Assembly: GCA_017507215.1 (NCBI GenBank)
Contig: JAFWBI010000001.1
Span: forward strand, 1-60,814
Reading direction: 5' to 3'
Length of the DNA: 60,814 bases
From: Clostridia bacterium
Lineage (GTDB): Bacteria > Bacillota > Clostridia > Christensenellales > UBA1242
Positions 23,921 through 33,577 of this stretch are shown here, one piece after another. The notes beneath the pieces were generated by a model. It was not told the origin of the DNA, searched no databases, and saw nothing but the letters and a program-made list of their open reading frames with translations. The position numbers and the translations under genes are program-made. How positions within the stretch are numbered: the stretch's first letter is position 1; every line of letters begins with the position of its first letter.

Positions 23921-25594
23921 CTAAGATAAACCAACGATTGTGCCGTCAGAAAGAATATCAATTTTTTCTGCATTAGGAACTTTCGAAAGACCCGGCATAA
24001 GCATCATATTTCCAGCGATGGCAACAATGAACCCTGCACCTGATTTGATTTCAAGCGAACGAATGAAAATTTCAAAATCTTTTGGTGCACCAATTTTGGT
24101 TTGGTCGTCTGATAAACTAAATTGTGTTTTTGCAATGATTACAGGAAGTTTATCAAGCCCTGCTTTTTTAATGAATTCAACTTGTTTTTTTGCATCTTCT
24201 GAAAGAACAATGCCGTTTCCACCATAAACATTTTTAACAATGTCTGCAAGTTTTGTTTCAATCGTATCTTCTAAATTATATGCAAATTTAAGTTTTTTAT
24301 CAGAAATGTTATCAAGAACAACTTTTGCAAGGTCAAGAGTTCCTTCACCACCCTTTGCAAAACATTCATTAACAACAGCATCTGTTCCATGCTCTTTAAG
24401 TTTTTCAATAACAAGATTAATTTCTTCATCGGTGTCTGACAAGAATTTATTGATTGTCACAACAACATTCACACCAAATGTGGTTTTCAATGTGTCAATG
24501 TGGTGATATAAATTGTCAAGACCCTTTTCAACAAATTCAAGTTCATTTTCAGCACCATCAGTTTGCCCACCGTGAAATTTCAAACCACGAATAGTTGAAA
24601 CTAAAACAATAACGTTTGGATTAAGTTCTCCAACTCTACACTTTAAATCTAAGAATTTTTCAGCACCAAGGTCACTTCCAAAACCTGCTTCTGTAACGGT
24701 GTAGTCAGATGTTGCAAGTGCAAGTTTTGTTGCGATTATGCTGTTGCAACCATGAGCAATATTAGCAAAAGGTCCAAGATGCACAAATGCAGGAGTATGC
24801 ACAAGTGTTTGCACAAGGTTTGGTGAAAGCACATTTCTAAGAAGAACAGCCATGCTTCCTTCTGCTTTCAAATCACGTGCATAGATTGGTTCGCCATTTT
24901 TGTTGAGCGCAACCATAATGTTTCCAAGACGTTTTTTCAAATCATCAAAATCTTGCGCAAGACAACAAATCGCCATAACTTCGCTTGCAGCTGTGATTGA
25001 AAAACTGTCTTTTCTTGTCAAACTTTGTTTGTTTCCATCTTTATCTTTTCCACCAATGGTGTATGAAATGTCACGAAGCGACCTGTCGTTCACATCAAGA
25101 CATCTGTGGAATAATATTGATTCAACGTCAATATCAAGCTCGTTTCCATTAAAAATATGATTATCAATCATTGCGCAAAGAAGGTTGTTTGCAGAAGTGA
25201 TTGCATCAAAATCACCTGTAAATGAAAGGTTGATGTCTTCCATAGGAACAACTTGGCTATATCCACCACCTGCAGCTCCACCCTTAATTCCAAAAACCGG
25301 TCCAAGAGATGGCTCACGAAGCGCAAGACATGCTCTTTTGTTCATTTGGTTAAGCGCATCAGCAAGACCAATTGACACAGTTGTTTTTCCAATTCCATAT
25401 TTAGTTGGGCTCATTGCTGTAACCAAAATAAGTTTGCCCTGCTTTCCAGCACTTATATATTTTTGATAGTTTGAAACTTTGGCAATTGTTTCACCATACA
25501 TGCTTAAATCACTTTCAGCAATGTTAAGTTTAACAGCAATATCTTTTGCCGAAATAAGTTTAGCGTTTTGTGCAATTTCAATATCTGTAAGCAT
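23921..25594 (-). CDS. fhs: Formate-tetrahydrofolate ligase
   Basis: A 557-residue enzyme that makes 10-formyltetrahydrofolate from formate, ATP and tetrahydrofolate for one-carbon metabolism. Length and the blocks KGGAAGGGYSQVVPMEDINL (about 107-126) and TEAGFGSDLGAEKF are typical. The P-loop reads PTKYGIGKTT where most family members have PTPAGEGKTT, so the usual Glu is Ile. AGGAG places the start at ATG 25594 rather than 25600. It sits 12 nt downstream of nrnA. No Wood-Ljungdahl partner genes are in the window. Confidence 0.95.
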   Translation of the reverse strand: MLTDIEIAQNAKLISAKDIAVKLNIAESDLSMYGETIAKVSNYQKYISAGKQGKLILVTAMSPTKYGIGKTTVSIGLADALNQMNKRACLALREPSLGPVFGIKGGAAGGGYSQVVPMEDINLSFTGDFDAITSANNLLCAMIDNHIFNGNELDIDVESILFHRCLDVNDRSLRDISYTIGGKDKDGNKQSLTRKDSFSITAASEVMAICCLAQDFDDLKKRLGNIMVALNKNGEPIYARDLKAEGSMAVLLRNVLSPNLVQTLVHTPAFVHLGPFANIAHGCNSIIATKLALATSDYTVTEAGFGSDLGAEKFLDLKCRVGELNPNVIVLVSTIRGLKFHGGQTDGAENELEFVEKGLDNLYHHIDTLKTTFGVNVVVTINKFLSDTDEEINLVIEKLKEHGTDAVVNECFAKGGEGTLDLAKVVLDNISDKKLKFAYNLEDTIETKLADIVKNVYGGNGIVLSEDAKKQVEFIKKAGLDKLPVIIAKTQFSLSDDQTKIGAPKDFEIFIRSLEIKSGAGFIVAIAGNMMLMPGLSKVPNAEKIDILSDGTIVGLS

Positions 25595-25606
25595 AATCAT
25601 TCTCCT

Positions 25607-26563
25607 TTATCCTTTGTAATTTTTTAAGTATTCAATAACAGCATTTTGAACATCTTTCACAGCTTCAGCAAGTGGCTTTTCAATCTTAAAGCCCGATGCG
25701 TTTTTATGCCCACCACCACCAAAAACTCTGGCTATTTCTGAGCAGTCATATTCAAATTTTGAACGGAAGCTTCCGTGAATGCCGTCTTCTTTTTCTTTTA
25801 ATACAGCTGAAATTTTGTATCCACAATTAAGATATGTGTTTGCAAGGTTTCCAACACTTTCACTTGAATCAACCCCAAACTTTTCAAAATCTTTAGCTGA
25901 TGCTGTCATAACAACAAATCCAAACTCATCATTAATTTCTGCATTTAAAAGTGTGTTTGAAGTGAGCTTTAAATATGGCACTGTCTTTTTATCGAAAAAT
26001 TCAGTGTAAACTTTTCTAATGTCAGCCCCAAACTCTAAAAGTTCGCTTGCAACTTTAAATGTTTTGCTGTCTGTGTTGTTGTTTCGAAACAGACCAGTGT
26101 CACCACAAAGTGCAAAATAAAGTGGTGTTGAAATGGTTGTGTCTATCTTAACTTTCAAACCTTTGATTGTTTCATAAATCAAAATAGCACAGGCACTATA
26201 AATTTTCACAACATTATTTTTTGCTTCAAGCTCGCCTTTTATGTGATGGTCTATTCTTAAAGTGTTTTTATGTGTGTCAAAATCTTCTTGAAATTTTCCA
26301 AGCATGTTGTTTCCAGCAACATCGACAGCAATAAGCAAATCATAGCTGTCTTTATTAAACTCTTTTTCATTATACATTTTTGTTTCAGTCAAAAAATTGT
26401 ATGTTTCAGGAATATTATCTTCACAAAACATATCAACAATTTTTCCTTGTTTTTCAAGCGCATTATAAAGCGCAACCACTGAGCCCACAGTGTCTGGGTC
26501 TGGGCTTGAGTGTGAAAACAAAGCAATGCTTTTTGCTTTTTTGATTATCTTTAAATAGTTCAT
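25607..26563 (-). CDS. nrnA: DHH/DHHA1 phosphoesterase, NrnA-like
   Basis: A 318-residue manganese-dependent phosphoesterase that degrades nano-RNA (short oligoribonucleotides) and often pAp. The DHH part shows HSSPDPDTVGS (about 18-28), a central VDVAG block and RIDHHIKG near 104-111. The DHHA1 substrate-binding part ends with VFGGGGHKNASGF (about 281-293). It starts at ATG 26563 behind a good promoter and leads the nrnA-fhs-protease transcript. Confidence 0.93.
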   Translation of the reverse strand: MNYLKIIKKAKSIALFSHSSPDPDTVGSVVALYNALEKQGKIVDMFCEDNIPETYNFLTETKMYNEKEFNKDSYDLLIAVDVAGNNMLGKFQEDFDTHKNTLRIDHHIKGELEAKNNVVKIYSACAILIYETIKGLKVKIDTTISTPLYFALCGDTGLFRNNNTDSKTFKVASELLEFGADIRKVYTEFFDKKTVPYLKLTSNTLLNAEINDEFGFVVMTASAKDFEKFGVDSSESVGNLANTYLNCGYKISAVLKEKEDGIHGSFRSKFEYDCSEIARVFGGGGHKNASGFKIEKPLAEAVKDVQNAVIEYLKNYKG

Positions 26564-26593
26564 AAATTCACCCGTTTAGATATTTCCATCTAA

Positions 26594-26622
26594 ATCATAC
26601 CACAACAAATCGTGATTTGCAA
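26594..26622 (-). promoter_or_regulatory. Sigma-A promoter of the nrnA-fhs operon
   Basis: Minus strand: TTGCAA (26617-26622), 17-nt spacer, TATGAT (26594-26599). Confidence 0.65.
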
Positions 26623-26657
26623 AATATTAATTAAAATCCAAAATCTTTTGTGCAATA

Positions 26658-26681
26658 TAAAAACCAATGACAAGTCATTGG
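26658..26681 (-). terminator. Intrinsic terminator of the dipeptidase gene
   Basis: CCAATGA (26664-26670), loop CAAG, TCATTGG (26675-26681). On the minus strand TTTTTATA follows. Confidence 0.8.
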
Positions 26682-26708
26682 CTATTTTTAATTACAACTC
26701 TAAAATTT

Positions 26709-27530
26709 TTAAATTTTAAAAAACATACTTGCATTTGTATAAAAAATTTTATCAATGCTCTTTTCGGTATATCCAAGTTTTCTGAGTTTATTTGAAACAT
26801 TATTTAAAAGCTTTTTATAGCTGTTTGCACCTGATGGAAGATGATTTGTGCCATAAAAATCTGTGCCGACTGCAAGATTATCAATTCCAAACTTGCAAGC
26901 AAAATAATCAATGTGTGACACAACATCATTTGCGTCACTCTTTGTGCCACCATTCAAAAAATCTGAAACCAAAGTCAGCCCCACAATTCCACCTGAATCA
27001 ATTATCATTTTAATTTGATAATCTTTCAAATTTCGAGCATTTTGATTTAATCCATAAAACGCAGTGTGTGAGCATATCACTGGCTTTTCAGAAACCTTCA
27101 GCACATCTGAAAAACTATCTTCGTTTAAATGTGCTGTGTCAACCACAATATTGTTGTTTTGAAGCTCTAAAAGCACTCTTTTTCCAAAACTCGTGAGCCT
27201 GCCACTTTCCAAAGCCCCACCAGCAAGTGCGTTCGAGCGATTCCATGTCAGCCCTGCATAAATTGGCTTGAATGAAATAAACTTTTCCAAATTTTCTTTG
27301 CCTAAAAAATGCAAGTCTTCAACAGCCAAAAACGCATTTTGTTTTAAAGACAAATAATCTCTTGCTCTTTCAAGCACTGAAAATGTTTCCTTTTCATTCA
27401 TTTCGCTTGTCCAGATTGCAGCAATTATGTTTTCAGCAAACCTTTCATTTTTTGCTATATATTTATCAAGTTTTTTATCTGAATTTAATTTTAAATAAAA
27501 ATCATTATGCAAATCAAAAATCTTAAACAT
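26709..27530 (-). CDS. Membrane-dipeptidase-type peptidase, family M19
   Basis: A 273-residue zinc dipeptidase of the renal-dipeptidase family, shorter than the usual 310-400 residues. All metal and catalytic positions are recognisable: H8-x-D10 (DLHND), E71 (AVEDLHF), H134 (DTAHLN), H155 (CSHTAF), R166 (NARNL) and D224 (VGTDFYG). There is no signal peptide, so it should act in the cytosol, probably on small or D-containing dipeptides. No ribosome site is seen before ATG 27530; a TATATT lies 5 nt upstream, so it may be leaderless, though no -35 box fits. Confidence 0.9.
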   Translation of the reverse strand: MFKIFDLHNDFYLKLNSDKKLDKYIAKNERFAENIIAAIWTSEMNEKETFSVLERARDYLSLKQNAFLAVEDLHFLGKENLEKFISFKPIYAGLTWNRSNALAGGALESGRLTSFGKRVLLELQNNNIVVDTAHLNEDSFSDVLKVSEKPVICSHTAFYGLNQNARNLKDYQIKMIIDSGGIVGLTLVSDFLNGGTKSDANDVVSHIDYFACKFGIDNLAVGTDFYGTNHLPSGANSYKKLLNNVSNKLRKLGYTEKSIDKIFYTNASMFFKI

Positions 27531-27621
27531 ATTAAAATATATTTAGATTAACCTTTAAATATACAGTTTCGTTTCAAATTTTCGTAAAATAGTCGAATTT
27601 TATACAAATTTTAACGATGTA

Positions 27622-27650
27622 TTGAATTTGAAAAATAAGTATGATATAAT
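27622..27650 (+). promoter_or_regulatory. Promoter giving a probable leaderless mRNA for the radical SAM gene
   Basis: TTGAAT (27622-27627), 17-nt spacer, TATAAT (27645-27650), six bases, then ATG 27657. Confidence 0.7.
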
Positions 27651-27656
27651 AACTAT

Positions 27657-28652
27657 ATGGAATTTATAAAAAAGAAAAAAGATATGTCTTTTTTAGTCGA
27701 AAGAAAACTTGCAAGCAAAGAGTTTGAAATCATTTTAACGCAAAAGTGCAATCTTGCATGCAAGCACTGTATGCGTGGTGATGGGTTTGGCAAAGAAATT
27801 ACGCCTGAAGTTTTAGATGGCATTTTTTCTAAATTTTTTTATATTGAAAACTTATCTCTTGGTGGCGGCGAAGTTTCACTTTCGCCTAATTCAATTAGGT
27901 TGTTAACTGAAAAATTAAAAGAACATAAAGTCATTGTCAAACATATCAATTTCACATCAAATGGACTTTCTGCAAGCAATGAGTTCTTGTCAGCACTTTC
28001 TGAGCTTAGAGAATATGTTGTATCTTGTAGTGAAATGCCTTCATTATTTTTAGATGAAAAAGACCCACTTGAGCCACTAATTGCTTGCTTTAGTTTTGAT
28101 GATTTTCATTTACAAGAAATGATTGACCGTGGCATTGAATTTGACCAAATATATTCCACAGTTGCAAAATATCAAAATCTATTTTCAGAAAAAGCAATTG
28201 AATGCAGAATTTCTTGCGATGTTGACATAATCAATTCTGGCAGAGCCGAAAATATTTCTGAAAACATTAGGAAAGTTAAACCATTCAAACCATCTGACTG
28301 GGTTTATCAATACTATAGTTCAAAATCAAAACCTGTTACTCTTTTTGGTGGTGTGATTTGCGTTTCAACTGATGGTGAAGTTATTCCACCAAACACCCCA
28401 TTTAAAGACGAAAAAATTGTTTCTTTTGGAAACGTCATCACTGATAAACCAAGTCAAATCTTTGCAAACATGACAACAAAGGAAGTTTCAGCAAAAGGTT
28501 TCAACCATGCAGATAGCAAGATGTATAAAAAATTGTCTGCGCCATGGCTTTCTTGGCGAAAGTATCTAAAGTCATATGGCAGAAAAAAACTTCAAATCTT
28601 CAAATATTATGTAAATGAAAAAGCTGAACAAAACAAACAACAAAAAAACTAG
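27657..28652 (+). CDS. Radical SAM protein of unknown substrate
   Basis: A 331-residue protein with the cluster motif C31-x3-C35-x2-C38 (QKCNLACKHCMRG) and a GGGEVSLSP block near residues 68-76, as in radical SAM enzymes that cleave S-adenosylmethionine to start radical chemistry. No SPASM-type Cys cluster is seen in the C-terminal half, although C262 or so lies in GGVICVSTDGEVIPPN. The substrate is unknown and I see no precursor-peptide gene next to it. The promoter places transcription start at ATG 27657. A second in-frame ATG at 27684 follows an A-rich stretch and is an alternative start. Confidence 0.85.
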   Translation: MEFIKKKKDMSFLVERKLASKEFEIILTQKCNLACKHCMRGDGFGKEITPEVLDGIFSKFFYIENLSLGGGEVSLSPNSIRLLTEKLKEHKVIVKHINFTSNGLSASNEFLSALSELREYVVSCSEMPSLFLDEKDPLEPLIACFSFDDFHLQEMIDRGIEFDQIYSTVAKYQNLFSEKAIECRISCDVDIINSGRAENISENIRKVKPFKPSDWVYQYYSSKSKPVTLFGGVICVSTDGEVIPPNTPFKDEKIVSFGNVITDKPSQIFANMTTKEVSAKGFNHADSKMYKKLSAPWLSWRKYLKSYGRKKLQIFKYYVNEKAEQNKQQKN

Positions 28653-28670
28653 CATTTCTGCTAGTTTTTT
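28643..28670. terminator. Bidirectional intrinsic terminator
   Basis: AAAAACTAGCA (28644-28654), loop TTTC, TGCTAGTTTTT (28659-28669), between the convergent radical SAM and rny genes. Confidence 0.88.
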
Positions 28671-28671
28671 A

Positions 28672-30231
28672 TTATGAAGCAACATCTGTTGCTCTTGTTT
28701 CACGAATGATATTAACTTTGATTTGTCCAGGATATTCAAGTTCAGATTCGATTTTTCTTGCAATTTCTTTAGCAAGAATAACCATTGATGCATCATCAAC
28801 TTCTTCTGGCTTAACTGCAATTCTAATTTCACGACCTGCTTGAATCGCAAATGAAGTGTCAACACCTTTAAAGCTGTTTGCAATTTCTTCAAGTTTTTCA
28901 AGACGTTTAACATAAGCATCAAGCGATTCACGTCTTGCGCCAGGTCTTGCACTTGAAATTGCGTCAGCAACTTGAACAAGCATAGCTTCGATTGATTTAT
29001 ACTCAACCCCGCCATGGTGTGCTTCAATACAGTGAATAACTTCTGGGCTTTCTTTATATTTTTTAGCCACATCAACACCGATTGAAACGTGTGTTCCTTC
29101 CATTTCGAAATCAAGAGCTTTTCCGATGTCGTGAAGAAGACCACCACGTTTTGCAATTTGAACATTTGCACCAAGTTCACCAGCAAGAAGACCAGCGATA
29201 TAGCATGTTTCTAAACTGTGTTTTAAAACGTTTTGACCATAACTTGTTCTATATTTAAGTCTACCCAAAATCTTGATAAGTTCTGGGTGCAAGTTGAACA
29301 CACCAGCTTCAAAGCTTGCATTTTCACCAGCATCTTTAATTGTTTGCTCAATGTCTTTTTGAACTTTTGCAACAATGTCTTCAACTCTTGCTGGGTGAAT
29401 TCTTCCATCAGTGATAAGTTTTTCAAGAGTAAGTCTTGCAACTTCTCTTCTGATTGGGTCAAATGATGAAAGTGTTACAGCATCAGGTGTGTCGTCAACA
29501 ATAAGGTCAACACCTGTTGCATTTTCGATTGCTCTAATGTTTCTGCCTTCACGACCAATGATTCTTCCCTTCATTTCATCAGTTGGAAGTGTAACAGTTG
29601 TAACGGTTACATCTGCAGTTTGGTCTGTTGCGCATTTTTGAATAGCAAGTGTGATGATGTCTCTTGCTTTCTTTTCGCCTTCTTCTCTTGCTTCGTTTTC
29701 AATATCACGAACAATGTTTCCAGCATCTTTTCTTGCGTCATCAATGATTGAATCAACAACTTGTTTCTTTGCTTCTTCACGAGAAAGACCTGCAACTCTT
29801 TCAAGTTCCTTAGCAATATTTTCTTTCTCTTTCACAAGTTCTTGTTTTGAATTTTCAAGTTCTTGTTTCTTGTTTTCAAGCTCTGCTTTTGCGTCATCAA
29901 TAGCTTGAACTTTTTGGTCGAGAATGTCACTTTTTTTATCAAGTGCAGCTTCTTTTTCCAAAATTCTAGATTCCATTTTTTGAACTTCAGCACGACGTTC
30001 TTTGCATTCGTTTTCAGAATCTACTTTCATTTTTAAAGCTTCTTCTTTAGCTTCTAAAATCGCTTCCTTTTTAATAGAAGATGCCTTTTCTTCAGCATCT
30101 TTAATGGTTTTTTCAGCAACATTTTTTGCATTGCCTAACTTTTTTTCGAGCATCTTGGTTGAAATAAAATAAGATGCTACTCCACCTATCGCCAAGGAAA
30201 CAACGGCTGATATAATAATACCTACTACCAT
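28672..30231 (-). CDS. rny: Ribonuclease Y
   Basis: A 519-residue membrane-anchored endoribonuclease that initiates mRNA decay in Firmicutes. It has an N-terminal helix (residues 3-23), a long coiled coil (about 30-200, Lys/Glu-rich), a KH domain ([20 protein letters not shown] near 222-241) and an HD domain with [15 protein letters not shown] near 366-380. Typical length is 510-520. AAGGGG precedes ATG 30231 and a strong promoter lies about 70 nt upstream. In Bacillus, rny lies in the same recA-pgsA neighbourhood. Confidence 0.96.
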   Translation of the reverse strand: MVVGIIISAVVSLAIGGVASYFISTKMLEKKLGNAKNVAEKTIKDAEEKASSIKKEAILEAKEEALKMKVDSENECKERRAEVQKMESRILEKEAALDKKSDILDQKVQAIDDAKAELENKKQELENSKQELVKEKENIAKELERVAGLSREEAKKQVVDSIIDDARKDAGNIVRDIENEAREEGEKKARDIITLAIQKCATDQTADVTVTTVTLPTDEMKGRIIGREGRNIRAIENATGVDLIVDDTPDAVTLSSFDPIRREVARLTLEKLITDGRIHPARVEDIVAKVQKDIEQTIKDAGENASFEAGVFNLHPELIKILGRLKYRTSYGQNVLKHSLETCYIAGLLAGELGANVQIAKRGGLLHDIGKALDFEMEGTHVSIGVDVAKKYKESPEVIHCIEAHHGGVEYKSIEAMLVQVADAISSARPGARRESLDAYVKRLEKLEEIANSFKGVDTSFAIQAGREIRIAVKPEEVDDASMVILAKEIARKIESELEYPGQIKVNIIRETRATDVAS

Positions 30232-30302
30232 AAATTGTTCCCCTTAAATTTAATAATGTGTAAAAACTAGAAAATAAAAACAATCCAATTTCTCACAAAT
30301 AA

Positions 30303-30332
30303 ATTTTATCATATAAATTTTTTAATTGTCAA
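30303..30332 (-). promoter_or_regulatory. Sigma-A promoter of rny
   Basis: Minus strand: TTGACA (30327-30332), 18-nt spacer, TAAAAT (30303-30308), leaving an mRNA leader of roughly 65 nt. Confidence 0.75.
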
Positions 30333-30379
30333 GTTATATAATAAATTACAATCAAAATCAGCCAAGAATTTTTTGCAGA

Positions 30380-30406
30380 AAAAAAAGCAACAATCGTTGC
30401 TCTTTT
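30380..30406 (-). terminator. Intrinsic terminator of the recA operon
   Basis: GCAAC (30387-30391), loop AATC, GTTGC (30396-30400), extended by A and T tracts. Confidence 0.75.
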
Positions 30407-30418
30407 TTGATTTTAAAA

Positions 30419-31429
30419 TTATTCTGCAGATTCTTCTTCATCTTTCTTTGGAGAAAGCAAATCACGAAGCTTTTGAGAGATTTCTTCAGCAAAAGCTGGG
30501 TTTTCAAGCAAGTATTTTCTTGCGTTTTCTCTGCCTTGGCTAATCTTTTCACCGTTATAGCTGAACCATGCGCCACTCTTTTGAATAACGTCATGTTCAA
30601 CAGCCATATCCAAAATGCAAGATTCATTTGAAATGCCCATGCCAAAGATAATGTCAAATTCAGCAACCTTGAATGGTGGTGCAACTTTATTTTTAACAAC
30701 TTTAACTTTTGTTCTTGCACCAACAGCTGTGTCGCCGTCTTTGATGATTTCACCTTTTCTAACATCAAGTCTGATGCTTGAATAGAACTTCAAGGCTTTT
30801 CCACCAGGAGTTGTTTCTGGGTTTCCAAACATAATGCCAACCTTTTCACGAAGTTGGTTGATGAAAATAATACATGTTTTTGTTTTGTTTGTGATTGCTG
30901 CAAGCTTTCTAAGAGCTTGGCTCATAAGACGAGCTTGAAGACCAACGTGGCTGTCACCCATTTCACCATCAATTTCAGCTTTTGGTGTGAGCGCCGCAAC
31001 AGAGTCAATAACAATGATGTCGATTGAACCTGAGCGAACCAAACTTTCAGCAATTTCCAAACCTTGTTCACCAGTGTCTGGTTGAGAAACATATAAGTTT
31101 TTAATGTCAACACCAAGACGTGCAGCATAGTTTGGGTCTAATGCGTGTTCAGCGTCAATGAAAGCTGCTGTTCCACCCAATCTTTGAGCTTCTGCAACAA
31201 TGTGAAGTGAAACTGTTGTTTTACCAGAAGATTCTGGTCCATAAATTTCAACGATTCTGCCCCTTGGAACACCACCAACACCAAGTGCAAAATCAAGTGT
31301 TAAACAACCGGTTGGGATAACTTCAATGTCTTGATTTTGATAGTCACCAAGACGCATGATGCTTCCCTTACCAAATTCTTTTTCAATTTGAGCAATCGCT
31401 TGCTCTAAGTTTTTTTGCTTGTCTGTCAT
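30419..31429 (-). CDS. recA: Recombinase RecA
   Basis: A 336-residue protein that polymerises on single-stranded DNA, drives strand exchange and triggers LexA cleavage. Walker A is GPESSGKTT near residues 64-72, and the Walker B region is [14 protein letters not shown]. The blocks [11 protein letters not shown] and the acidic C-terminus ([11 protein letters not shown]) are standard. AAAGGGGA precedes ATG 31429. It is 30 nt downstream of pgsA and appears to be the last gene of a long transcript from ftsK. I see no clear SOS box. Confidence 0.97.
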   Translation of the reverse strand: MTDKQKNLEQAIAQIEKEFGKGSIMRLGDYQNQDIEVIPTGCLTLDFALGVGGVPRGRIVEIYGPESSGKTTVSLHIVAEAQRLGGTAAFIDAEHALDPNYAARLGVDIKNLYVSQPDTGEQGLEIAESLVRSGSIDIIVIDSVAALTPKAEIDGEMGDSHVGLQARLMSQALRKLAAITNKTKTCIIFINQLREKVGIMFGNPETTPGGKALKFYSSIRLDVRKGEIIKDGDTAVGARTKVKVVKNKVAPPFKVAEFDIIFGMGISNESCILDMAVEHDVIQKSGAWFSYNGEKISQGRENARKYLLENPAFAEEISQKLRDLLSPKKDEEESAE

Positions 31430-31459
31430 AATAAATTTTCCCCTTTAAAGCCACTAAAT

Positions 31460-32155
31460 TTATGCCTTTTTTGATTTTTTTGTTGATGATTTGCTCTTTT
31501 TTGGTTTAGAAACTTCGATAACGATTTCTTCAACTTGAGCTTCATCTTCTTCAGTTTTTTCTGGCTTTCCAGAAAGAACTTTAACTGCCTTAACTGAATA
31601 GTTAACACATGACACTACTGATAATACCACACCGATAATCAAAATTGCAAGACCCAAATATTTTGTGTAATCAACAAATTTTGAATCGTGGCAAACAGCA
31701 AGTCCTAAATATAAGATTAAAACCATGTTTCCAATATCTAAGAAGAATGATTTTACCTTTCCGAAAATATCAGCTGGAATAACAAAGTTTTTGTTTGCAG
31801 CAACCATTCTAATACCACTGATTAAAATGTCACGAAGAACAACAATCAAAAGCATTAACACTGCAAGCCATTCATAAGTCACACCTTCAAATAAAACCAA
31901 AATCATTGCAGTTGTTGTGATAAACTTGTCTGCGATTTGGTCCATAAACTTGCCAAAGTCAGTAATCAAATTATATTTTCTTGCGATTTTGCCATCAAGC
32001 AAATCAGTGAAGCAACCGAGAACATAAAGCCCGAGTGCCACATAAATTCCAATTCCATTTGGAATTGGAAGCAAAAACATCAACACAATAATTGGTGTGC
32101 AGAAAATTCTTGCCATTGTTAACATATTTGGAACATTCATTTTAAATTTACTCAT
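31460..32155 (-). CDS. pgsA: CDP-diacylglycerol-glycerol-3-phosphate phosphatidyltransferase
   Basis: A 231-residue integral membrane enzyme that makes phosphatidylglycerophosphate, precursor of phosphatidylglycerol and cardiolipin. The CDP-alcohol phosphotransferase motif is complete: D-x2-DG-x2-AR-x8-G-x3-D-x3-D in DLLDGKIARKYNLITDFGKF and the following MDQIAD, about residues 50-75. About 40 extra C-terminal residues are acidic then Lys-rich (KPKKSKSSTKKSKKA), absent from typical PgsA of about 190 residues. It overlaps the end of rimO by 8 nt. Confidence 0.95.
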   Translation of the reverse strand: MSKFKMNVPNMLTMARIFCTPIIVLMFLLPIPNGIGIYVALGLYVLGCFTDLLDGKIARKYNLITDFGKFMDQIADKFITTTAMILVLFEGVTYEWLAVLMLLIVVLRDILISGIRMVAANKNFVIPADIFGKVKSFFLDIGNMVLILYLGLAVCHDSKFVDYTKYLGLAILIIGVVLSVVSCVNYSVKAVKVLSGKPEKTEEDEAQVEEIVIEVSKPKKSKSSTKKSKKA

Positions 32156-33560
32156 CGTCTTGTACCTCTCCTTTTAAATCATATCCAATAACTCTTGTGA
32201 TTTTCACCTTATAATATTTGCCAACTTCAAGTGGGTGTTTTGACTTGAAGAAAACAAGTGTGTCTGCTTCAGGTGTTTGATATTCGCTTCTTCCAAAGAA
32301 GAGCTGTCTGTCGTAATCAATACCTTCATAGCAAACTTCGATTGTTTTTCCGACAAATCTATGATTAATCTCTTGAGCTATTTTCTTTTGAATTCTAACA
32401 AGTTTCAGCAAACGCTTTCTCTTAACATCTTCTTTGATTTGGTCTGGAAGAAGCGCAGCAGCTGTGCCTTCTTCTTTTGAATATGCAAAGAAACCAACGT
32501 GCATAAGTTTGTATCTTTCAACAAATGTGCAAAGTTCTTCAAAATCTGTTTCTGTTTCACCTGGGAAACCAACCATCATGGTTGTTCGAACACCGATGTA
32601 AACTGGTTGACTTTGAATTTTGTCTAAAAGATTAACAACATCACCATGTGTTGTTTTTCTATTCATTCGTTTAAGCACAGGGTTTGCAATATGCTGAAGT
32701 GGAATGTCGATATATTTGCAAACTTTTGGGTTGTTCACAATTTCAGCAATAAGCTCATCTGTCACCATTTCAGGGTAGCAATATAAAAGCCTTATCCACT
32801 TAAGTTTTTTAATCTTTGAAAGTTTGCGAATAAGCTGAACAAGTTGTGGTTTTCCCGACTTATCCATGCCATATCTTGTTATGTCTTGTGCAACCAAAAT
32901 AAGTTCAGTTGCGCCATTTTCAACAAGACTTTCAGCTTCTTCCAAAATATTTTCCATACTCTGCGATTTATACTTTCCACGAATAAATGGAATTGTGCAG
33001 AATGTGCAATAGTTTTCGCAGCCATCAGCAATCTTTAAATAAGCATAATGCACAGGAGTTGTAACCATTCTGTCTTTAATAAATGGAACAGCTGTTTGCT
33101 CACCAATCTTTACAATTTTTTTGCTCTTTTCATAAGAAGCTTCAATAATTTTGACGATATCTGGATATTGGTCTATACCCAAAATGATGTCAACTTCTGG
33201 AAATTCTTCACGCATTTCTCCAGACCATCTCTGCGGCATGCAGCCAGTAACCACAAGTCTTTGGCATCTTGCGTGTGGATTTCTTCTATATTCACTCATT
33301 TCTGCAATGGTGTCCATAGACTCATTTCTCGCATTTTTTATAAATCCACAAGTGTTGATGATAATTATATCTGCGTTTGAAGCATCTGATGTGAATTTAT
33401 ATCCAGCATCACGAAGATAAGTGAGCATAATTTCAGAGTCAACTCTGTTTTTGTCACAGCCAAGTGAAATCATGCCCACAAGCTTCGACTTATACACCTT
33501 TTTATTCGTTTTCAAGATATCAACATTGGTGGTTTCTATCTTTTTTGTTTCTTCACTCAT
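32148..33560 (-). CDS. rimO: Ribosomal protein S12 methylthiotransferase RimO
   Basis: A 470-residue radical SAM methylthiotransferase that modifies the conserved Asp of ribosomal protein S12. It has the N-terminal UPF0004 domain with Cys in SLGCDKNRVDSE, NTCGFI and GCMPQRW, the radical SAM motif C-x3-C-x2-C in CENYCTFCTIP, and a C-terminal TRAM domain. The SLGCDKNRVDSE signature separates RimO from MiaB. It lies 17 nt after the FtsK-like pseudo-ATPase gene and overlaps pgsA by 8 nt. Confidence 0.94.
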   Translation of the reverse strand: MSEETKKIETTNVDILKTNKKVYKSKLVGMISLGCDKNRVDSEIMLTYLRDAGYKFTSDASNADIIIINTCGFIKNARNESMDTIAEMSEYRRNPHARCQRLVVTGCMPQRWSGEMREEFPEVDIILGIDQYPDIVKIIEASYEKSKKIVKIGEQTAVPFIKDRMVTTPVHYAYLKIADGCENYCTFCTIPFIRGKYKSQSMENILEEAESLVENGATELILVAQDITRYGMDKSGKPQLVQLIRKLSKIKKLKWIRLLYCYPEMVTDELIAEIVNNPKVCKYIDIPLQHIANPVLKRMNRKTTHGDVVNLLDKIQSQPVYIGVRTTMMVGFPGETETDFEELCTFVERYKLMHVGFFAYSKEEGTAAALLPDQIKEDVKRKRLLKLVRIQKKIAQEINHRFVGKTIEVCYEGIDYDRQLFFGRSEYQTPEADTLVFFKSKHPLEVGKYYKVKITRVIGYDLKGEVQDDE

Positions 33561-33577
33561 ATCTCACCTTGATTTTC

